Shown: positions 31,623 to 44,502 of the stretch, piece by piece | How the letters are laid out: each line of letters starts with the position of its first letter | How positions within the stretch are numbered: the stretch's first letter is position 1 | Assembly: GCF_015163715.1 (NCBI RefSeq) | Contig: NZ_JADDUM010000059.1 | Coordinates: forward strand, 1 to 54,058 | From: Pseudomonas cyclaminis | GTDB lineage: Bacteria > Pseudomonadota > Gammaproteobacteria > Pseudomonadales > Pseudomonadaceae | Length of the DNA: 54,058 nt | Reading direction: 5' to 3' | Notes under the pieces: generated by a model | Seen by the model: only the letters and a program-made list of their open reading frames with translations | Told to the model about the DNA's origin: nothing | The model's database searches: none | Made by a program: the position numbers and the translations under genes

Positions 31623-32495
31623 ATGGCCGTCAAGAAACGAGGTCTCGGACGTGGACTGGATGCACTGCTGAGTGGTCCGACCGTCACATCGCTTGAAGAA
31701 CAAGCGGTGCAGGCCGACGAGCGCGAGCTGCAGCACTTGCCCCTGGACCTGATCCAGCGCGGCAAATACCAGCCACGCCGGGACATGGATCCACAGGCGC
31801 TGGAAGAGCTGGCCAACTCGATCAAGGCCCAGGGCGTGATGCAGCCGATCGTGGTGCGTCCGATTGGCGGTGGTCGTTTTGAAATTATTGCCGGTGAACG
31901 CCGGTGGCGTGCCAGCCAGCAGGCCGGCAAAGAGACCATCCCTGCGATGGTGCGTGATGTGCCGGATGAAACCGCCATCGCCATGGCGTTGATCGAGAAC
32001 ATCCAGCGTGAAGATCTCAATCCGGTCGAAGAAGCGATCGCATTGCAGCGTCTGCAGCAGGAATTCCAGTTGACCCAGCAACAAGTGGCCGACGCGGTGG
32101 GCAAATCCCGCGTCACCGTGTCCAACTTGCTGCGCCTGATCGCATTGCCGGAAGTCATCAAGACCATGTTGTCCCATGGCGACCTGGAAATGGGTCACGC
32201 CCGGGCTTTGCTCGGTTTGCCGGAAAATCAACAAGTTGAAGGGGCGCGACACGTTGTCGCACGAGGGCTCACCGTTCGTCAGACTGAAGCGCTGGTTCGC
32301 CAGTGGCTCAGTGGCAAACCTGCACCGGTCGAAACCGCCAAACCTGATCCGGATATCGCACGTCTTGAGCAACGCCTGGCCGAGCGCCTGGGCTCTGCGG
32401 TGCAGATTCGCCACGGCAAGAAGGGCAAAGGCCAATTGGTGATCGGATATAACTCCCTCGATGAGCTTCAGGGCGTCCTTGCCCACATCCGCTGA
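31623..32495 (+). CDS. parB: Chromosome-partitioning protein ParB (Spo0J)
   Basis: This 290-residue CTP-dependent DNA clamp binds parS and spreads along DNA. The N-terminal CTPase/ParB domain carries PLDLIQRGKYQPRRDMDPQ, GERRWRA (91-97) and ALIENIQREDLNPVEEA. The helix-turn-helix region is LTQQQVADAVGKSRVTVSNLLRL, and a C-terminal dimerisation domain ends the protein. The probable targets in this window are the parS sites at 20079, 19449, 16894 and perhaps 6941. It is co-transcribed with parA, and the atp promoter follows directly. Confidence 0.97.
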   Translation: MAVKKRGLGRGLDALLSGPTVTSLEEQAVQADERELQHLPLDLIQRGKYQPRRDMDPQALEELANSIKAQGVMQPIVVRPIGGGRFEIIAGERRWRASQQAGKETIPAMVRDVPDETAIAMALIENIQREDLNPVEEAIALQRLQQEFQLTQQQVADAVGKSRVTVSNLLRLIALPEVIKTMLSHGDLEMGHARALLGLPENQQVEGARHVVARGLTVRQTEALVRQWLSGKPAPVETAKPDPDIARLEQRLAERLGSAVQIRHGKKGKGQLVIGYNSLDELQGVLAHIR

Positions 32496-32540
32496 AACAT
32501 TTGCTTATGTAGCGCGTGATCGGAAATCACTACCCGGCAG

Positions 32541-32569
32541 TTGAATAGGGGCAGAACCGCCCCTATACT
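32541..32569 (+). promoter_or_regulatory. Promoter of the atp operon with embedded hairpin
   Basis: TTGAAT (32541-32546) and TATACT (32564-32569) are separated by exactly 17 bp, 75 bp ahead of atpI. The spacer contains a perfect inverted repeat, ATAGGGGC (32545-32552) and GCCCCTAT (32559-32566), which overlaps both hexamers. It could serve as an operator or end the parAB transcript, though there is no T run after it. Confidence 0.65.
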
Positions 32570-32643
32570 CTGCGCGCATTTTGTCGGCACAAATTATGCC
32601 AAGTTATTGATTTCCGGCAGCCGACCATTGAGGAGCAAGAGTG

Positions 32644-33937
<1,294 letters not shown>

Positions 33938-33961
33938 GACCAGTCTCGACTAGTCTGATGT

Positions 33962-34326
<365 letters not shown>

Positions 34327-34328
<2 letters not shown>

Positions 34329-34350
34329 TCACTCGTCTTTTCGAGTGATT
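34327..34350 (+). other. atpE-atpF intercistronic hairpin
   Basis: AATCACTCG (34327-34335) pairs perfectly with CGAGTGATT (34342-34350) around TCTTTT. It overlaps the last two bases of the atpE stop codon and lies 34 bp before atpF. There is no following T run, so an mRNA stability or processing role is more likely than termination. Confidence 0.65.
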
Positions 34351-34384
34351 GGTGTGTTGTGCAACGAATGAGCGAGGTATTGGC

Positions 34385-34855
34385 GTGAACATTAATGCAA
34401 CCATTATTGGTCAGTCCTTAGCGTTCTTGATTTTTGTCGTTTTCTGCATGAAGTTTGTATGGCCTCCGGTCATCGCAGCTCTGCACGAACGTCAGAAGAA
34501 GATCGCGGATGGACTGGACGCTGCAGCACGAGCAGCTCGCGACCTGGAGTTGGCCCAAGATAAAGCGGGTCAACAACTGCGCGAAGCGAAAGCTCAAGCA
34601 GCCGAAATCATTGAGCAAGCCAAGAAACGCGGTAACCAGATCGTTGAAGAGGCTGTTGAAAAAGCCCGTATCGACGCTGACCGTGTGAAGGTTCAGGCTC
34701 AGGCCGAGATCGAGCAGGAACTGAACGGTGTCAAAGACGCGCTGCGTGCCCAACTGGGTGCTCTGGCCGTTGGCGGTGCTGAGAAGATCCTGGGTGCCAC
34801 AATCGATCAAAACGCGCACGCGGAGCTGGTTAACAAACTGGCTGCTGAAATTTAA
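34385..34855 (+). CDS. atpF: F1Fo ATP synthase subunit b
   Basis: This 156-residue subunit forms the dimeric peripheral stalk. A single N-terminal membrane helix (about 6-27) is followed by a long, charged, coiled-coil helix rich in Ala, Glu, Lys and Gln, and a C-terminal delta-binding region. I chose the GTG at 34385 ([20 protein letters not shown]), preceded by GCGAGGTA, over the open frame 36 bases further upstream. The length is the normal 156. Confidence 0.96.
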   Translation: MNINATIIGQSLAFLIFVVFCMKFVWPPVIAALHERQKKIADGLDAAARAARDLELAQDKAGQQLREAKAQAAEIIEQAKKRGNQIVEEAVEKARIDADRVKVQAQAEIEQELNGVKDALRAQLGALAVGGAEKILGATIDQNAHAELVNKLAAEI

Positions 34856-34867
34856 GCGAGGGCGATC

Positions 34868-35404
34868 ATGGCAGAATTGACCACGTTGGCCCGACCTTAC
34901 GCTAAGGCAGCCTTCGAGCACGCCCAGGCCCACCAGCAGCTGGCCTCTTGGTCAGCCATGCTCGGCCTGGCTGCAGCAGTGTCGCAAGACGACACCATGC
35001 AGCGCGTGCTCAAGGCCCCGCGACTGACGAGCGCAGACAAGGCCGCCACTTTTATTGAAGTGTGCGGCGACAAGTTTGATGTGAAGGCACAGAACTTCAT
35101 CAACGTCATTGCCGAAAACGACCGTCTCCTGCTTCTGCCGGAGATTGCCGCTCTGTTCGACCTGTACAAGGCCGAGCAAGAGAAATCGGTAGACGTTGAA
35201 GTGACCAGTGCTTTTGCATTGAACCAAGAACAGCAAGACAAACTCGCCAAGGTTCTCAGTGCACGACTCGACCGGGAAGTGCGCCTGCAAGTTGCGGAAG
35301 ACCCATCCCTCATTGGGGGTGTTGTCATTCGCGCCGGCGACCTGGTTATCGATGGCTCGATTCGCGGCAAACTCGCGAATCTTGCCGAAGCATTGAAATC
35401 TTGA
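34868..35404 (+). CDS. atpH: F1Fo ATP synthase subunit delta
   Basis: This 178-residue soluble subunit joins the peripheral stalk (b2) to the top of the alpha3beta3 head. The N-terminal helical domain starts [20 protein letters not shown], and the C-terminal conserved stretch is [25 protein letters not shown]. The length is typical. It starts 12 bp after atpF and ends 21 bp before atpA. Confidence 0.97.
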   Translation: MAELTTLARPYAKAAFEHAQAHQQLASWSAMLGLAAAVSQDDTMQRVLKAPRLTSADKAATFIEVCGDKFDVKAQNFINVIAENDRLLLLPEIAALFDLYKAEQEKSVDVEVTSAFALNQEQQDKLAKVLSARLDREVRLQVAEDPSLIGGVVIRAGDLVIDGSIRGKLANLAEALKS

Positions 35405-35425
35405 GTTTGAAGGGGCAGCAGAGCA

Positions 35426-36970
35426 ATGCAGCAACTCAATCCTTCCGAAATAAGTGAAATTATCAAGGGCCGCATCGACAAGCTCGATGTGACCTCCCAA
35501 GCCCGTAACGAAGGCACTGTCGTCAGCGTATCTGACGGCATCGTGCGGATTCACGGTCTGGCCGACGTAATGTACGGCGAGATGATCGAGTTTCCGGGCG
35601 GCGTCTACGGTATGGCCCTCAACCTGGAGCAAGACTCCGTAGGTGCCGTTGTATTGGGCGCGTACACCAGTCTGGCTGAAGGCATGAGCGCCAAGTGCAC
35701 AGGCCGCATCCTGGAAGTTCCGGTTGGTAAGGAACTGCTGGGTCGCGTAGTCGACGCACTGGGTAACCCTGTTGACGGCAAAGGTCCACTGGGCAACACC
35801 GAGACCGACGCGGTCGAGAAAGTTGCTCCAGGCGTGATCTGGCGTAAGTCGGTAGACCAGCCTGTACAGACTGGCTACAAGGCTGTCGATGCCATGATTC
35901 CTGTCGGCCGTGGCCAGCGTGAGCTGATCATCGGTGACCGTCAGATCGGTAAAACCGCTCTGGCAATCGACGCGATCATCAACCAGAAGAACAGCGGCAT
36001 TTTCTGCGTCTACGTAGCTATTGGTCAGAAACAATCGACCATCGCCAACGTGGTGCGCAAGCTGGAAGAAAACGGCGCCCTGGCCAACACGATCATCGTG
36101 GCTGCCAGTGCTTCGGAATCTCCTGCGCTGCAATTCCTGGCACCGTACTCCGGTTGCACCATGGGTGAATTCTTCCGCGACCGCGGTGAAGACGCGCTGA
36201 TCGTTTATGACGATCTGTCCAAGCAGGCAGTGGCTTATCGCCAAATCTCCCTGCTGCTGCGCCGTCCACCAGGCCGTGAAGCTTACCCAGGCGACGTGTT
36301 CTATCTCCACTCCCGTCTGCTGGAGCGCGCATCCCGCGTTTCGGAAGAGTACGTAGAGAAGTTCACCAACGGCGCAGTGACCGGCAAAACCGGTTCCCTG
36401 ACCGCACTGCCGATCATCGAAACCCAGGCTGGCGACGTTTCCGCGTTCGTTCCGACCAACGTGATTTCCATCACCGACGGTCAGATCTTCCTGGAATCGG
36501 CCATGTTCAACTCGGGCATCCGTCCTGCAGTGAACGCCGGTGTTTCGGTATCCCGTGTGGGTGGTGCCGCTCAGACCAAGATCATCAAGAAGCTCTCCGG
36601 TGGTATCCGTACCGCTCTGGCTCAGTACCGTGAACTGGCGGCATTCGCCCAGTTCGCTTCTGACCTGGACGAAGCGACCCGTAAGCAACTTGAGCATGGT
36701 CAGCGCGTTACCGAGCTGATGAAGCAGAAGCAATACGCCCCAATGTCGATCGCTGACATGGCGTTGTCGCTGTATGCCGCTGAGCGTGGGTTCCTGACCG
36801 ACGTTGAAATCGCCAAGGTCGGCAGCTTTGAACAAGCGCTGATTGCTTACTTCAACCGCGATCACGCCGAATTGATGGCGAAGATCAACGTGAAGGGTGA
36901 CTTCAATGACGATATCGACGCTGGCATGAAAGCCGGTATCGAGAAGTTCAAGGCCACCCAAACCTGGTAA
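35426..36970 (+). CDS. atpA: F1Fo ATP synthase subunit alpha
   Basis: This 514-residue subunit forms the regulatory, non-catalytic nucleotide sites of the F1 head. Walker A is [18 protein letters not shown] (about 170-187), and the arginine-finger region is VSRVGGAAQ. The N-terminal beta barrel begins [17 protein letters not shown]. The length is normal. A GC-rich hairpin follows in the gap to atpG. Confidence 0.98.
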   Translation: MQQLNPSEISEIIKGRIDKLDVTSQARNEGTVVSVSDGIVRIHGLADVMYGEMIEFPGGVYGMALNLEQDSVGAVVLGAYTSLAEGMSAKCTGRILEVPVGKELLGRVVDALGNPVDGKGPLGNTETDAVEKVAPGVIWRKSVDQPVQTGYKAVDAMIPVGRGQRELIIGDRQIGKTALAIDAIINQKNSGIFCVYVAIGQKQSTIANVVRKLEENGALANTIIVAASASESPALQFLAPYSGCTMGEFFRDRGEDALIVYDDLSKQAVAYRQISLLLRRPPGREAYPGDVFYLHSRLLERASRVSEEYVEKFTNGAVTGKTGSLTALPIIETQAGDVSAFVPTNVISITDGQIFLESAMFNSGIRPAVNAGVSVSRVGGAAQTKIIKKLSGGIRTALAQYRELAAFAQFASDLDEATRKQLEHGQRVTELMKQKQYAPMSIADMALSLYAAERGFLTDVEIAKVGSFEQALIAYFNRDHAELMAKINVKGDFNDDIDAGMKAGIEKFKATQTW

Positions 36971-36975
36971 GCCGC

Positions 36976-36999
36976 AGCGGGAGCCGCAAGGCTCCCGCT
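36976..36999 (+). other. atpA-atpG intercistronic hairpin with GNRA loop
   Basis: AGCGGGAGCC (36976-36985) pairs perfectly with GGCTCCCGCT (36990-36999) around GCAA, a GNRA-type tetraloop. No T run follows. The 10-bp GC-rich stem is very stable and begins 6 bp after the atpA stop, suggesting a 3'-end protecting or processing element. Confidence 0.7.
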
Positions 37000-37020
37000 T
37001 GCTAACCTGATAGGTGTTAC

Positions 37021-37881
37021 ATGGCAGGCGCAAAAGAGATTCGCAGTAAGATTGCGAGCATCAAAAGCACGCAAAAAATTACCAGCGCCATGGAAAAAGT
37101 GGCGGTCAGCAAAATGCGCAAGGCACAAATGCGCATGGCTGCTAGCCGTCCTTATGCGGAGCGTATCCGCCAGGTAATTGGGCATCTGGCCAACGCCAAC
37201 CCGGAATACCGCCACCCGTTCATGATCGAGCGCGAAGTTAAGCGTGTGGGTTATGTGGTAGTGAGCAGTGACCGTGGTTTGTGCGGTGGTTTGAATACCA
37301 ACCTGTTCAAGGCCCTGGTCAAGGACATGGCGGTAAACCGCGAAAACGGCGTCGAGATCGATCTGTGTGTCGTTGGTAGCAAGGGTGCGGCCTTTTTCCG
37401 CAACTTCGGCGGTAACGTCGTTGCAGCTATCAGCCACCTGGGTGAAGAGCCGTCGATCAATGATTTGATCGGCAGTGTGAAGGTGATGCTGGATGCGTAC
37501 CTGGAAGGCCGGATTGACCGCCTGTCCGTGGTATCCAACAAGTTCATCAACACCATGACCCAGCAGCCAACCGTGGAGCAATTGATTCCACTGGTGGCGA
37601 CTCCGGATCAGGAACTCAAGCACCACTGGGACTACCTCTACGAACCAGACGCCAAAGAGCTGCTTGACGGCTTGATGGTGCGCTACGTGGAGTCGCAGGT
37701 GTACCAGGCGGTGGTCGAGAACAACGCAGCTGAACAAGCGGCGCGGATGATCGCGATGAAAAACGCTACCGATAACGCCGGTGATCTGATCAGCGATTTG
37801 CAGCTGATCTACAACAAGGCGCGTCAGGCTGCGATCACCCAAGAGATCTCGGAAATCGTCGGCGGCGCTGCCGCGGTTTAA
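37021..37881 (+). CDS. atpG: F1Fo ATP synthase subunit gamma
   Basis: This 286-residue subunit forms the central rotating shaft. The N-terminal helix reads [20 protein letters not shown] and the C-terminal helix contains the family signature [15 protein letters not shown], together forming the coiled-coil shaft; a Rossmann-like middle domain lies between, with [16 protein letters not shown]. The length is typical. It lies 50 bp after atpA and 27 bp before atpD. Confidence 0.97.
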   Translation: MAGAKEIRSKIASIKSTQKITSAMEKVAVSKMRKAQMRMAASRPYAERIRQVIGHLANANPEYRHPFMIEREVKRVGYVVVSSDRGLCGGLNTNLFKALVKDMAVNRENGVEIDLCVVGSKGAAFFRNFGGNVVAAISHLGEEPSINDLIGSVKVMLDAYLEGRIDRLSVVSNKFINTMTQQPTVEQLIPLVATPDQELKHHWDYLYEPDAKELLDGLMVRYVESQVYQAVVENNAAEQAARMIAMKNATDNAGDLISDLQLIYNKARQAAITQEISEIVGGAAAV

Positions 37882-39285
<1,404 letters not shown>

Positions 39286-39290
39286 TCCAG

Positions 39291-39308
39291 GCGCCCGGCA
39301 ACGGGCGC
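39291..39308 (+). other. atpD-atpC intercistronic hairpin with GNRA loop
   Basis: GCGCCCG (39291-39297) pairs with CGGGCGC (39302-39308) around GCAA, the same GNRA tetraloop as in the atpA-atpG hairpin. It starts 5 bp after the atpD stop and has no T run. Confidence 0.65.
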
Positions 39309-39329
39309 TCATCAGGTTGAGGCAATCAG

Positions 39330-39746
39330 ATGGCTATGACAGTCCATTGCGATATCGTCAGCGCGGAAGGGGAAATCTTCTCCGGTCTGGTAGAAATGGT
39401 GATTGCACACGGCGAACTCGGTGACCTGGGTATTGCCATGGGCCACGCGCCGTTGATCACCAGCTTGAAGCCAGGTCCGATCACTCTGACCAAGCAAGGC
39501 GGGGAAAAGGAGGTGTTCTACATCTCCGGTGGTTTCCTTGAGGTTCAGCCGAACATGGTCAAGGTACTTGCCGACACTGTGCAACGTGCTGGCGACCTGG
39601 ATGAAGCCTCCGCTCAGGAAGCCGTCAAGGCTGCCGAGAAGGCCCTGAACGAAAAGGGTGCGGACTTCGACTACAGCGCTGCTGCTGTACGTCTGGCCGA
39701 GGCTGCAGCCCAGCTGCGCACGCTCCAGCAGATCCGCAAGAAGTAA
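39330..39746 (+). CDS. atpC: F1Fo ATP synthase subunit epsilon
   Basis: This 138-residue subunit binds gamma and the c-ring and can inhibit ATP hydrolysis. An N-terminal ten-stranded beta sandwich (1-85), with [19 protein letters not shown], is followed by a C-terminal helical hairpin (about 90-138, Ala and Glu rich) that forms the inhibitory arm. The ATG at 39330 gives [19 protein letters not shown]. It is the last atp gene, and a terminator follows. Confidence 0.96.
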   Translation: MAMTVHCDIVSAEGEIFSGLVEMVIAHGELGDLGIAMGHAPLITSLKPGPITLTKQGGEKEVFYISGGFLEVQPNMVKVLADTVQRAGDLDEASAQEAVKAAEKALNEKGADFDYSAAAVRLAEAAAQLRTLQQIRKK

Positions 39747-39781
39747 GCGGCCACGCCGTCATGCTTCATGTGCGATTGATT

Positions 39782-39817
39782 AAAAAGGGTAGCCTCGGCT
39801 ACCCTTTTTCTTTTTTT
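39782..39817 (+). terminator. Intrinsic terminator of the atp operon
   Basis: AAAAAGGGTAGC (39782-39793) pairs with GCTACCCTTTTT (39798-39809) around CTCG and continues into CTTTTTTT. It is a strong rho-independent terminator 35 bp past the atpC stop. Confidence 0.93.
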
Positions 39818-39869
39818 GCAAAACACTTCTCTGGTCTGAACCCGGACCGCCCAGGATTGGTAGCCATTC

Positions 39870-41237
39870 ATGTCTCTTGAAATCGTCATTCTCGCCGCAG
39901 GCCAGGGCACTCGCATGCGTTCAGCCCTGCCCAAGGTGCTGCACCCGGTGGCCGGCAACTCCATGCTTGGCCATGTTATCCACAGCGCCCGGCAGTTGGA
40001 CCCGCAACGCATCCACGTAGTGATCGGCCACGGTGCCGATGCAGTGCGTGAGCGCCTGGCCGCGGACGACCTGAATTTCGTATTGCAGGACAAGCAACTG
40101 GGCACCGGCCACGCCACCGCGCAAGCCGTACCGTTCATCACCGCCGATACGGTACTGATCCTATATGGCGACGTGCCGCTGATCGAAGTGGAAACCCTGC
40201 AACGCCTGCTCAAGCACGTAGTGCCTGGCCAGATGGGACTGCTCACCGTTGAGCTGGAGGACCCCACTGGCTACGGGCGCATCGTGCGCAATGCTGACGG
40301 CAAGGTCGCCGCCATCGTTGAACACAAGGACGCCAGCGAAGCCCAACGCGCCATCACCGAAGGCAATACCGGGATTCTCGCCGTCCCTGCCAACAAGCTT
40401 GCTGACTGGATGAGCCGCCTGTCCAACAACAACGCCCAGGGCGAGTACTACCTCACCGACGTCATCGAGATGGCCGTGAGTGATGGCCTGCTGGTCGCCA
40501 CCGAACAGCCCCACGACCCAATGGAAGTGCAGGGCGCCAACGACCGCAAGCAGCTTGCAGAGCTTGAGCGTCACTATCAGTTGCGCGAAGGCCGTCGCCT
40601 GATGGCTCAGGGCGTGACCCTGCGTGATCCGGCTCGCTTTGACGTGCGCGGCGAGGTGACCGTGGGCCGTGACGTGCTGATCGACATCAACGTGATCCTG
40701 GAAGGTCGCGTAATCATCGAAGACGACGTGGTGATTGGTCCGAACTGTGTGATCAAGGACAGCACCCTGCGCAAGGGCGTGGTGGTCAAGGCCAACAGCC
40801 ATATCGACGGCGCGGTGATGGGCGAAGGCAGCGATGCCGGCCCGTTTGCACGGTTGCGTCCGGGCAGCGTGCTGGAGGCCAAGGCCCATGTGGGTAACTT
40901 TGTCGAACTGAAAAATGCCCACTTGGGTGAAGGCGCGAAAGCGGGTCATCTGACCTACCTGGGCGACGCAGTTATCGGTGCGCGTACTAACATCGGCGCC
41001 GGCACCATCACCTGCAACTACGATGGCGCCAACAAACACGTGACGGTGCTGGGCGAAGATGTGTTTATCGGCTCGAATAATTCGCTGGTAGCTCCGGTGA
41101 AGGTCGGCGATGGTGCCACCACGGCCGCCGGTTCCACTATCAACCAGGATGTGGATAACTTGCAGCTCGGCGTAGCCCGCGCCCGCCAACGCAACATCGA
41201 CGGCTGGAAACGCCCGGTCAAAATCAAAAAGACCTGA
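39870..41237 (+). CDS. glmU: Bifunctional GlcNAc-1-P uridyltransferase / glucosamine-1-P acetyltransferase
   Basis: This 455-residue cytoplasmic enzyme makes UDP-GlcNAc in two steps, acetylating glucosamine-1-phosphate and then transferring UMP. The N-terminal uridyltransferase domain starts with [20 protein letters not shown] (8-27). The C-terminal domain is a left-handed beta helix of hexapeptide repeats, with [21 protein letters not shown] and the acetyltransferase residues in [13 protein letters not shown]. The length is normal. GlmS, the upstream step of the same pathway, lies 1 kb downstream. Confidence 0.98.
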   Translation: MSLEIVILAAGQGTRMRSALPKVLHPVAGNSMLGHVIHSARQLDPQRIHVVIGHGADAVRERLAADDLNFVLQDKQLGTGHATAQAVPFITADTVLILYGDVPLIEVETLQRLLKHVVPGQMGLLTVELEDPTGYGRIVRNADGKVAAIVEHKDASEAQRAITEGNTGILAVPANKLADWMSRLSNNNAQGEYYLTDVIEMAVSDGLLVATEQPHDPMEVQGANDRKQLAELERHYQLREGRRLMAQGVTLRDPARFDVRGEVTVGRDVLIDINVILEGRVIIEDDVVIGPNCVIKDSTLRKGVVVKANSHIDGAVMGEGSDAGPFARLRPGSVLEAKAHVGNFVELKNAHLGEGAKAGHLTYLGDAVIGARTNIGAGTITCNYDGANKHVTVLGEDVFIGSNNSLVAPVKVGDGATTAAGSTINQDVDNLQLGVARARQRNIDGWKRPVKIKKT

Positions 41238-41268
41238 GTTATCCACAGCCTTATCAGCGGTGCTATCC

Positions 41269-41364
41269 AAATGTGGGAGGGGGCTTGCCCCCGATGGCGG
41301 ATTTTCAGTCAATGTTTTAGTCGGCTGATCTACTGCTATCGGGGGCAAGCCCCCTCCCACATTT
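41269..41364. repeat. REPIN (inverted pair of REP elements)
   Basis: A perfect 27-bp inverted repeat, 41269-41295 and 41338-41364, flanks a 42-bp loop. Each arm is itself a REP element with the core GGGAGGGGGCTTGCCCCC. Such doublets are mobilised in trans by RAYT transposases in fluorescent pseudomonads. No RAYT gene is in the window. It lies between glmU and the DeoR-family gene. Confidence 0.95.
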
Positions 41365-41431
41365 GTCATGTGTTGTTCGAAAAATCTGGTCCCGACGCTT
41401 GACGATATCTCACCAATAGGTTTTGATTGCC

Positions 41432-41479
41432 TTCGTTATCTTTCGAAACGAAACTTATCATCACCATGTCGAAACGAAA
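41432..41479 (+). promoter_or_regulatory. Candidate DeoR-family operator
   Basis: TTCGTT (41432-41437) and AACGAA (41447-41452) form an inverted repeat around the palindrome TTTCGAAA (41441-41448). The 11-mer TCGAAACGAAA occurs at 41443-41453 and again at 41469-41479, across the start codon of the regulator gene, 26 bp apart. DeoR-family proteins often bind TTTCG-type repeats, so this is a plausible autoregulatory site. Confidence 0.55.
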
Positions 41480-42233
41480 TACACCCCAGCGACGCCACAA
41501 CATCCTTGCCTTGCTCAATGAACAGGGCGAAGTCAGCGTGGACGAACTGGCCAAACGTTTCGAAACCTCGGAAGTCACCATCCGCAAGGACCTGGCCGCC
41601 CTCGAAAGCAACGGCCTGCTACTGCGCCGCTACGGTGGCGCAGTCACCATGCCCCAGGAACTGGTCGGCGATGCCGCTCAGCCGATCTCGGCCCATAAGC
41701 GGGCGATTGCCCGCGCGGCGGTGATGCGTCTGCGTGAACACGCCCGCATCATCATCGACAGCGGCAGTACCACCGCCGCCATGATTCCAGAACTTGGCCA
41801 CCAGCCTGGCCTCGTGGTGATGACCAACTCCCTGCACGTGGCCAGCGCCTTGAGCGAACTGGAACATGAGCCGGTGCTGTTGATGACCGGCGGCACCTGG
41901 GACCCGCACTCGGACTCGTTTCAGGGCCAGGTTGCCGAGCAGGTTTTGCGTTCCTACGACTTTGATCAACTGTTCATCGGAGCCGACGGCATCGATCTGC
42001 AGCGCGGTACCACCACCTTCAACGAACTGTTGGGCCTGAGCCGCGTGATGGCCGAGGTCGCCCGTGAAGTGGTGGTGATGGTCGAATCCGACAAGATCGG
42101 CCGCAAGATTCCCAACCTGGAACTGCCCTGGAGCAGCGTCCATACCCTTATCACCGATGATCGCCTGCCGCTTGAGGCCCGCGACCAGATCCAAGCCCGC
42201 GGCATTACGCTGATATGCGCGGCAATCATCTAG
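41466..42233 (+). CDS. DeoR-family transcriptional regulator adjacent to glmS
   Basis: This 255-residue regulator has an N-terminal DeoR helix-turn-helix ([35 protein letters not shown], seen in parts at residues 9-40) and a C-terminal sugar-phosphate sensor domain with [16 protein letters not shown] and FIGADGID. Position between glmU and glmS suggests it controls amino-sugar synthesis; the P. aeruginosa counterpart has been called glmR. The ATG at 41466 ([12 protein letters not shown]) is chosen over the open frame upstream. It ends 10 bp before glmS, so the two are probably one transcript. The effector could be a hexosamine phosphate; this is inference. Confidence 0.9.
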   Translation: MSKRNTPQRRHNILALLNEQGEVSVDELAKRFETSEVTIRKDLAALESNGLLLRRYGGAVTMPQELVGDAAQPISAHKRAIARAAVMRLREHARIIIDSGSTTAAMIPELGHQPGLVVMTNSLHVASALSELEHEPVLLMTGGTWDPHSDSFQGQVAEQVLRSYDFDQLFIGADGIDLQRGTTTFNELLGLSRVMAEVAREVVVMVESDKIGRKIPNLELPWSSVHTLITDDRLPLEARDQIQARGITLICAAII

Positions 42234-42243
42234 GAGAAACACC

Positions 42244-44076
42244 ATGTGTGGAATTGTAGGCGCAGTCGCCGAACGTAACGTGACCGCGATTCTGATCGAA
42301 GGCCTCAAGCGCCTGGAATACCGTGGCTACGACAGCGCCGGTGTGGCCGTCTTCAGCAACGCCGGCAAGCTTGAGCGCATGCGTCGCCCAGGCAAGGTCA
42401 GCGAGTTGGAACAGGCTCTGGCTGGCGAGCCGCTGGTCGGCCGCCTGGGCATTGCCCACACCCGTTGGGCCACCCACGGTGCGCCTTGCGAACGCAACGC
42501 CCACCCGCACTTCTCCGGCGACCTGGCCGTGGTGCACAACGGCATCATCGAAAACCACGAAGTGCTGCGCGAGCAACTCAAGAGCCTGGGCTACGTGTTC
42601 ACCTCGGACACCGACACCGAAGTCATCGCCCACCTGCTCAACCACAAGCTCAAGGACCACAGCGACCTGACCACCGCCCTCAAGGCCACGGTCAAGGAAC
42701 TGCACGGCGCCTATGGCCTGGCCGTGGTCAGCGCCAGCCAACCCGACCGCGTGGTTGCCGCGCGCAGTGGCAGCCCGCTGGTGATCGGCCTGGGCCTGGG
42801 GGAAAACTTCCTCGCCTCCGATCAACTGGCCCTGCGCCAGGTGACTGACCGCTTCATGTACCTGGAAGAGGGCGATATTGCCGACATCCGCCGCGAAAGC
42901 GTGGCGATCTGGGACGTTAACGGTAACTCCGTCGAGCGCGAAGCCGTGCAATACCGTGACGGTGCCGAAGCCGCCGACAAAGGCGAATACCGCCACTTCA
43001 TGCTCAAGGAAATCCACGAGCAACCGGCTGTGGTCCAACGCACATTGGAAGGTCGACTGAGCCAGAACCAAGTGCTGGTCAACGCGTTCGGCCCGCAAGC
43101 CGCCGAGCTGTTCGCCAAAGTGCGCAATGTGCAGATCGTCGCCTGTGGCACCAGCTATCACGCGGGTATGGTTGCCCGCTACTGGTTGGAAGAACTGGCC
43201 GGCATCCCTTGCCAGGTCGAAGTCGCCAGCGAATTCCGCTACCGCAAGGTGGTGGTGCAGCCCGATACCCTGTTCGTGACTATCTCCCAGTCCGGCGAAA
43301 CCGCTGACACCCTGGCCGCCCTGCGCAACGCCAAGGAGCTGGGTTTCCTCGCCAGCCTGGCGATCTGCAACGTCAGCATCAGCTCGCTGGTGCGTGAGTC
43401 CGACCTGACCCTGCTGACCCAGGCTGGTCGCGAAATCGGCGTGGCTTCCACCAAAGCCTTCACCACCCAACTGGTCGGCCTGTTGCTGTTGACCCTGTCG
43501 CTGGGCCAAGTGCGCGGCACTCTGGCCGAAGGCGTCGAAGCGACCCTGGTGGAAGAACTGCGCCGCCTGCCGACCCGCCTGGGCGAAGCCCTGGCCATGG
43601 ACAGCGTCGTGGAAAAAGTCGCCGAGCTGTTCGCCGACAAGAACCACACTCTGTTCCTCGGCCGTGGCGCGCAATACCCGGTGGCGATGGAAGGCGCCCT
43701 CAAGCTCAAGGAAATCTCGTACATCCACGCCGAAGCCTACCCGGCCGGCGAGCTCAAACACGGCCCACTGGCCCTGGTGGATGACGACATGCCAGTGGTC
43801 ACCGTAGCGCCGAACAACGAACTGCTGGAAAAGCTCAAATCCAACCTGCAGGAAGTGCGCGCCCGTGGCGGCCAACTGGTGGTATTCGCTGATGAGAAAG
43901 CCGGCATGACCAACGGCGAAGGCACCCACGTCATCAACATGCCGCACATCAACGACACCCTGTCGCCGATCCTCTACACCATCCCGCTGCAACTGCTGTC
44001 GTACTACGTGGCCGTGCTCAAGGGTACCGACGTTGACCAGCCGCGCAACCTGGCCAAATCGGTGACGGTGGAGTAA
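42244..44076 (+). CDS. glmS: Glutamine-fructose-6-phosphate aminotransferase (isomerizing)
   Basis: This 610-residue enzyme makes glucosamine-6-phosphate, the entry step to UDP-GlcNAc. The N-terminal glutaminase domain begins [11 protein letters not shown], where the cysteine becomes the N-terminal nucleophile after Met removal. Two SIS sugar-isomerase domains follow, with [17 protein letters not shown] and [13 protein letters not shown], and the C-terminus ends [11 protein letters not shown]. An AGGAGAAA sequence precedes the ATG. The length is normal. I see no glmS ribozyme or GlmY/GlmZ-type leader in the 10-bp gap to the DeoR-family gene. Confidence 0.98.
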   Translation: MCGIVGAVAERNVTAILIEGLKRLEYRGYDSAGVAVFSNAGKLERMRRPGKVSELEQALAGEPLVGRLGIAHTRWATHGAPCERNAHPHFSGDLAVVHNGIIENHEVLREQLKSLGYVFTSDTDTEVIAHLLNHKLKDHSDLTTALKATVKELHGAYGLAVVSASQPDRVVAARSGSPLVIGLGLGENFLASDQLALRQVTDRFMYLEEGDIADIRRESVAIWDVNGNSVEREAVQYRDGAEAADKGEYRHFMLKEIHEQPAVVQRTLEGRLSQNQVLVNAFGPQAAELFAKVRNVQIVACGTSYHAGMVARYWLEELAGIPCQVEVASEFRYRKVVVQPDTLFVTISQSGETADTLAALRNAKELGFLASLAICNVSISSLVRESDLTLLTQAGREIGVASTKAFTTQLVGLLLLTLSLGQVRGTLAEGVEATLVEELRRLPTRLGEALAMDSVVEKVAELFADKNHTLFLGRGAQYPVAMEGALKLKEISYIHAEAYPAGELKHGPLALVDDDMPVVTVAPNNELLEKLKSNLQEVRARGGQLVVFADEKAGMTNGEGTHVINMPHINDTLSPILYTIPLQLLSYYVAVLKGTDVDQPRNLAKSVTVE

Positions 44077-44086
44077 CACCCCACGC

Positions 44087-44115
44087 ACCTGGAGGCTCGC
44101 CGGGTCTCCAGGTTT
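44087..44115 (+). terminator. Possible terminator after glmS
   Basis: ACCTGGAG (44087-44094) pairs with CTCCAGGT (44106-44113) around an 11-base GC-rich loop, followed by only TTTC. The T run is short, so termination may be weak. Confidence 0.45.
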
Positions 44116-44133
44116 CAACGCAAGGACGCTACG

Positions 44134-44502
44134 TTGATCCCATCTTCCTTTCCCCAACCCGGCGAGCGTTTGCACAATCGCCGGTTTGCGGTCGCCAGCA
44201 ACACCCATGGCCTTTCCGGTACCGGCACAGTGTTTCATTACCTTGTCGACGGCGATGCCATTTCCAGTACCTACCAAGGCGGCCGAATCCGCATGGGGAC
44301 GCAAGTCGGTCGCGTCACCGGTGCCGACACCATTGAGCTGCTGTTTCAGTGCCTGACGTTGGACGGTGAGTTGCTGTCCGGATGGTCGCGAGGCACGGTC
44401 GCTGTGGATAAGTCTGGGCGTACCCGCCTGAGCTTTGTATGGGGTTGGTTGTCGGGTGCTACCGGAGGCGGGGAGTCGAACTACCTTGAATTAACCGGTT
44501 AG
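44134..44502 (+). CDS. Small conserved protein of unknown function
   Basis: This 122-residue protein has no signal peptide or membrane segment. Its pattern (RRFAVASNTHGLSGTGTVFHY, then STYQGGRIRMGTQVGRV, ELLFQCLTLDGELLSGWSRG and SFVWGWLSGATGGGESNYLEL) looks like a small all-beta protein and matches, as I remember it, a family loosely labelled N-acetylglutamate synthase in databases, a name I do not trust because no acetyltransferase motif is present. The start is TTG at 44134, with AAGGA (44122-44126) upstream. It follows glmS by 57 bp. A perfect DnaA box lies inside (44403-44411). Confidence 0.7.
   Translation: MIPSSFPQPGERLHNRRFAVASNTHGLSGTGTVFHYLVDGDAISSTYQGGRIRMGTQVGRVTGADTIELLFQCLTLDGELLSGWSRGTVAVDKSGRTRLSFVWGWLSGATGGGESNYLELTG

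Noticed and set aside
42234..42243. glmS ribozyme or sRNA-controlled leader
   Set aside because: Only 10 bp separate the DeoR-family gene from glmS, too short for either.
42226..44304. 692-codon open frame antisense to glmS
   Set aside because: A shadow of glmS codon bias; it also crosses three unrelated boundaries.
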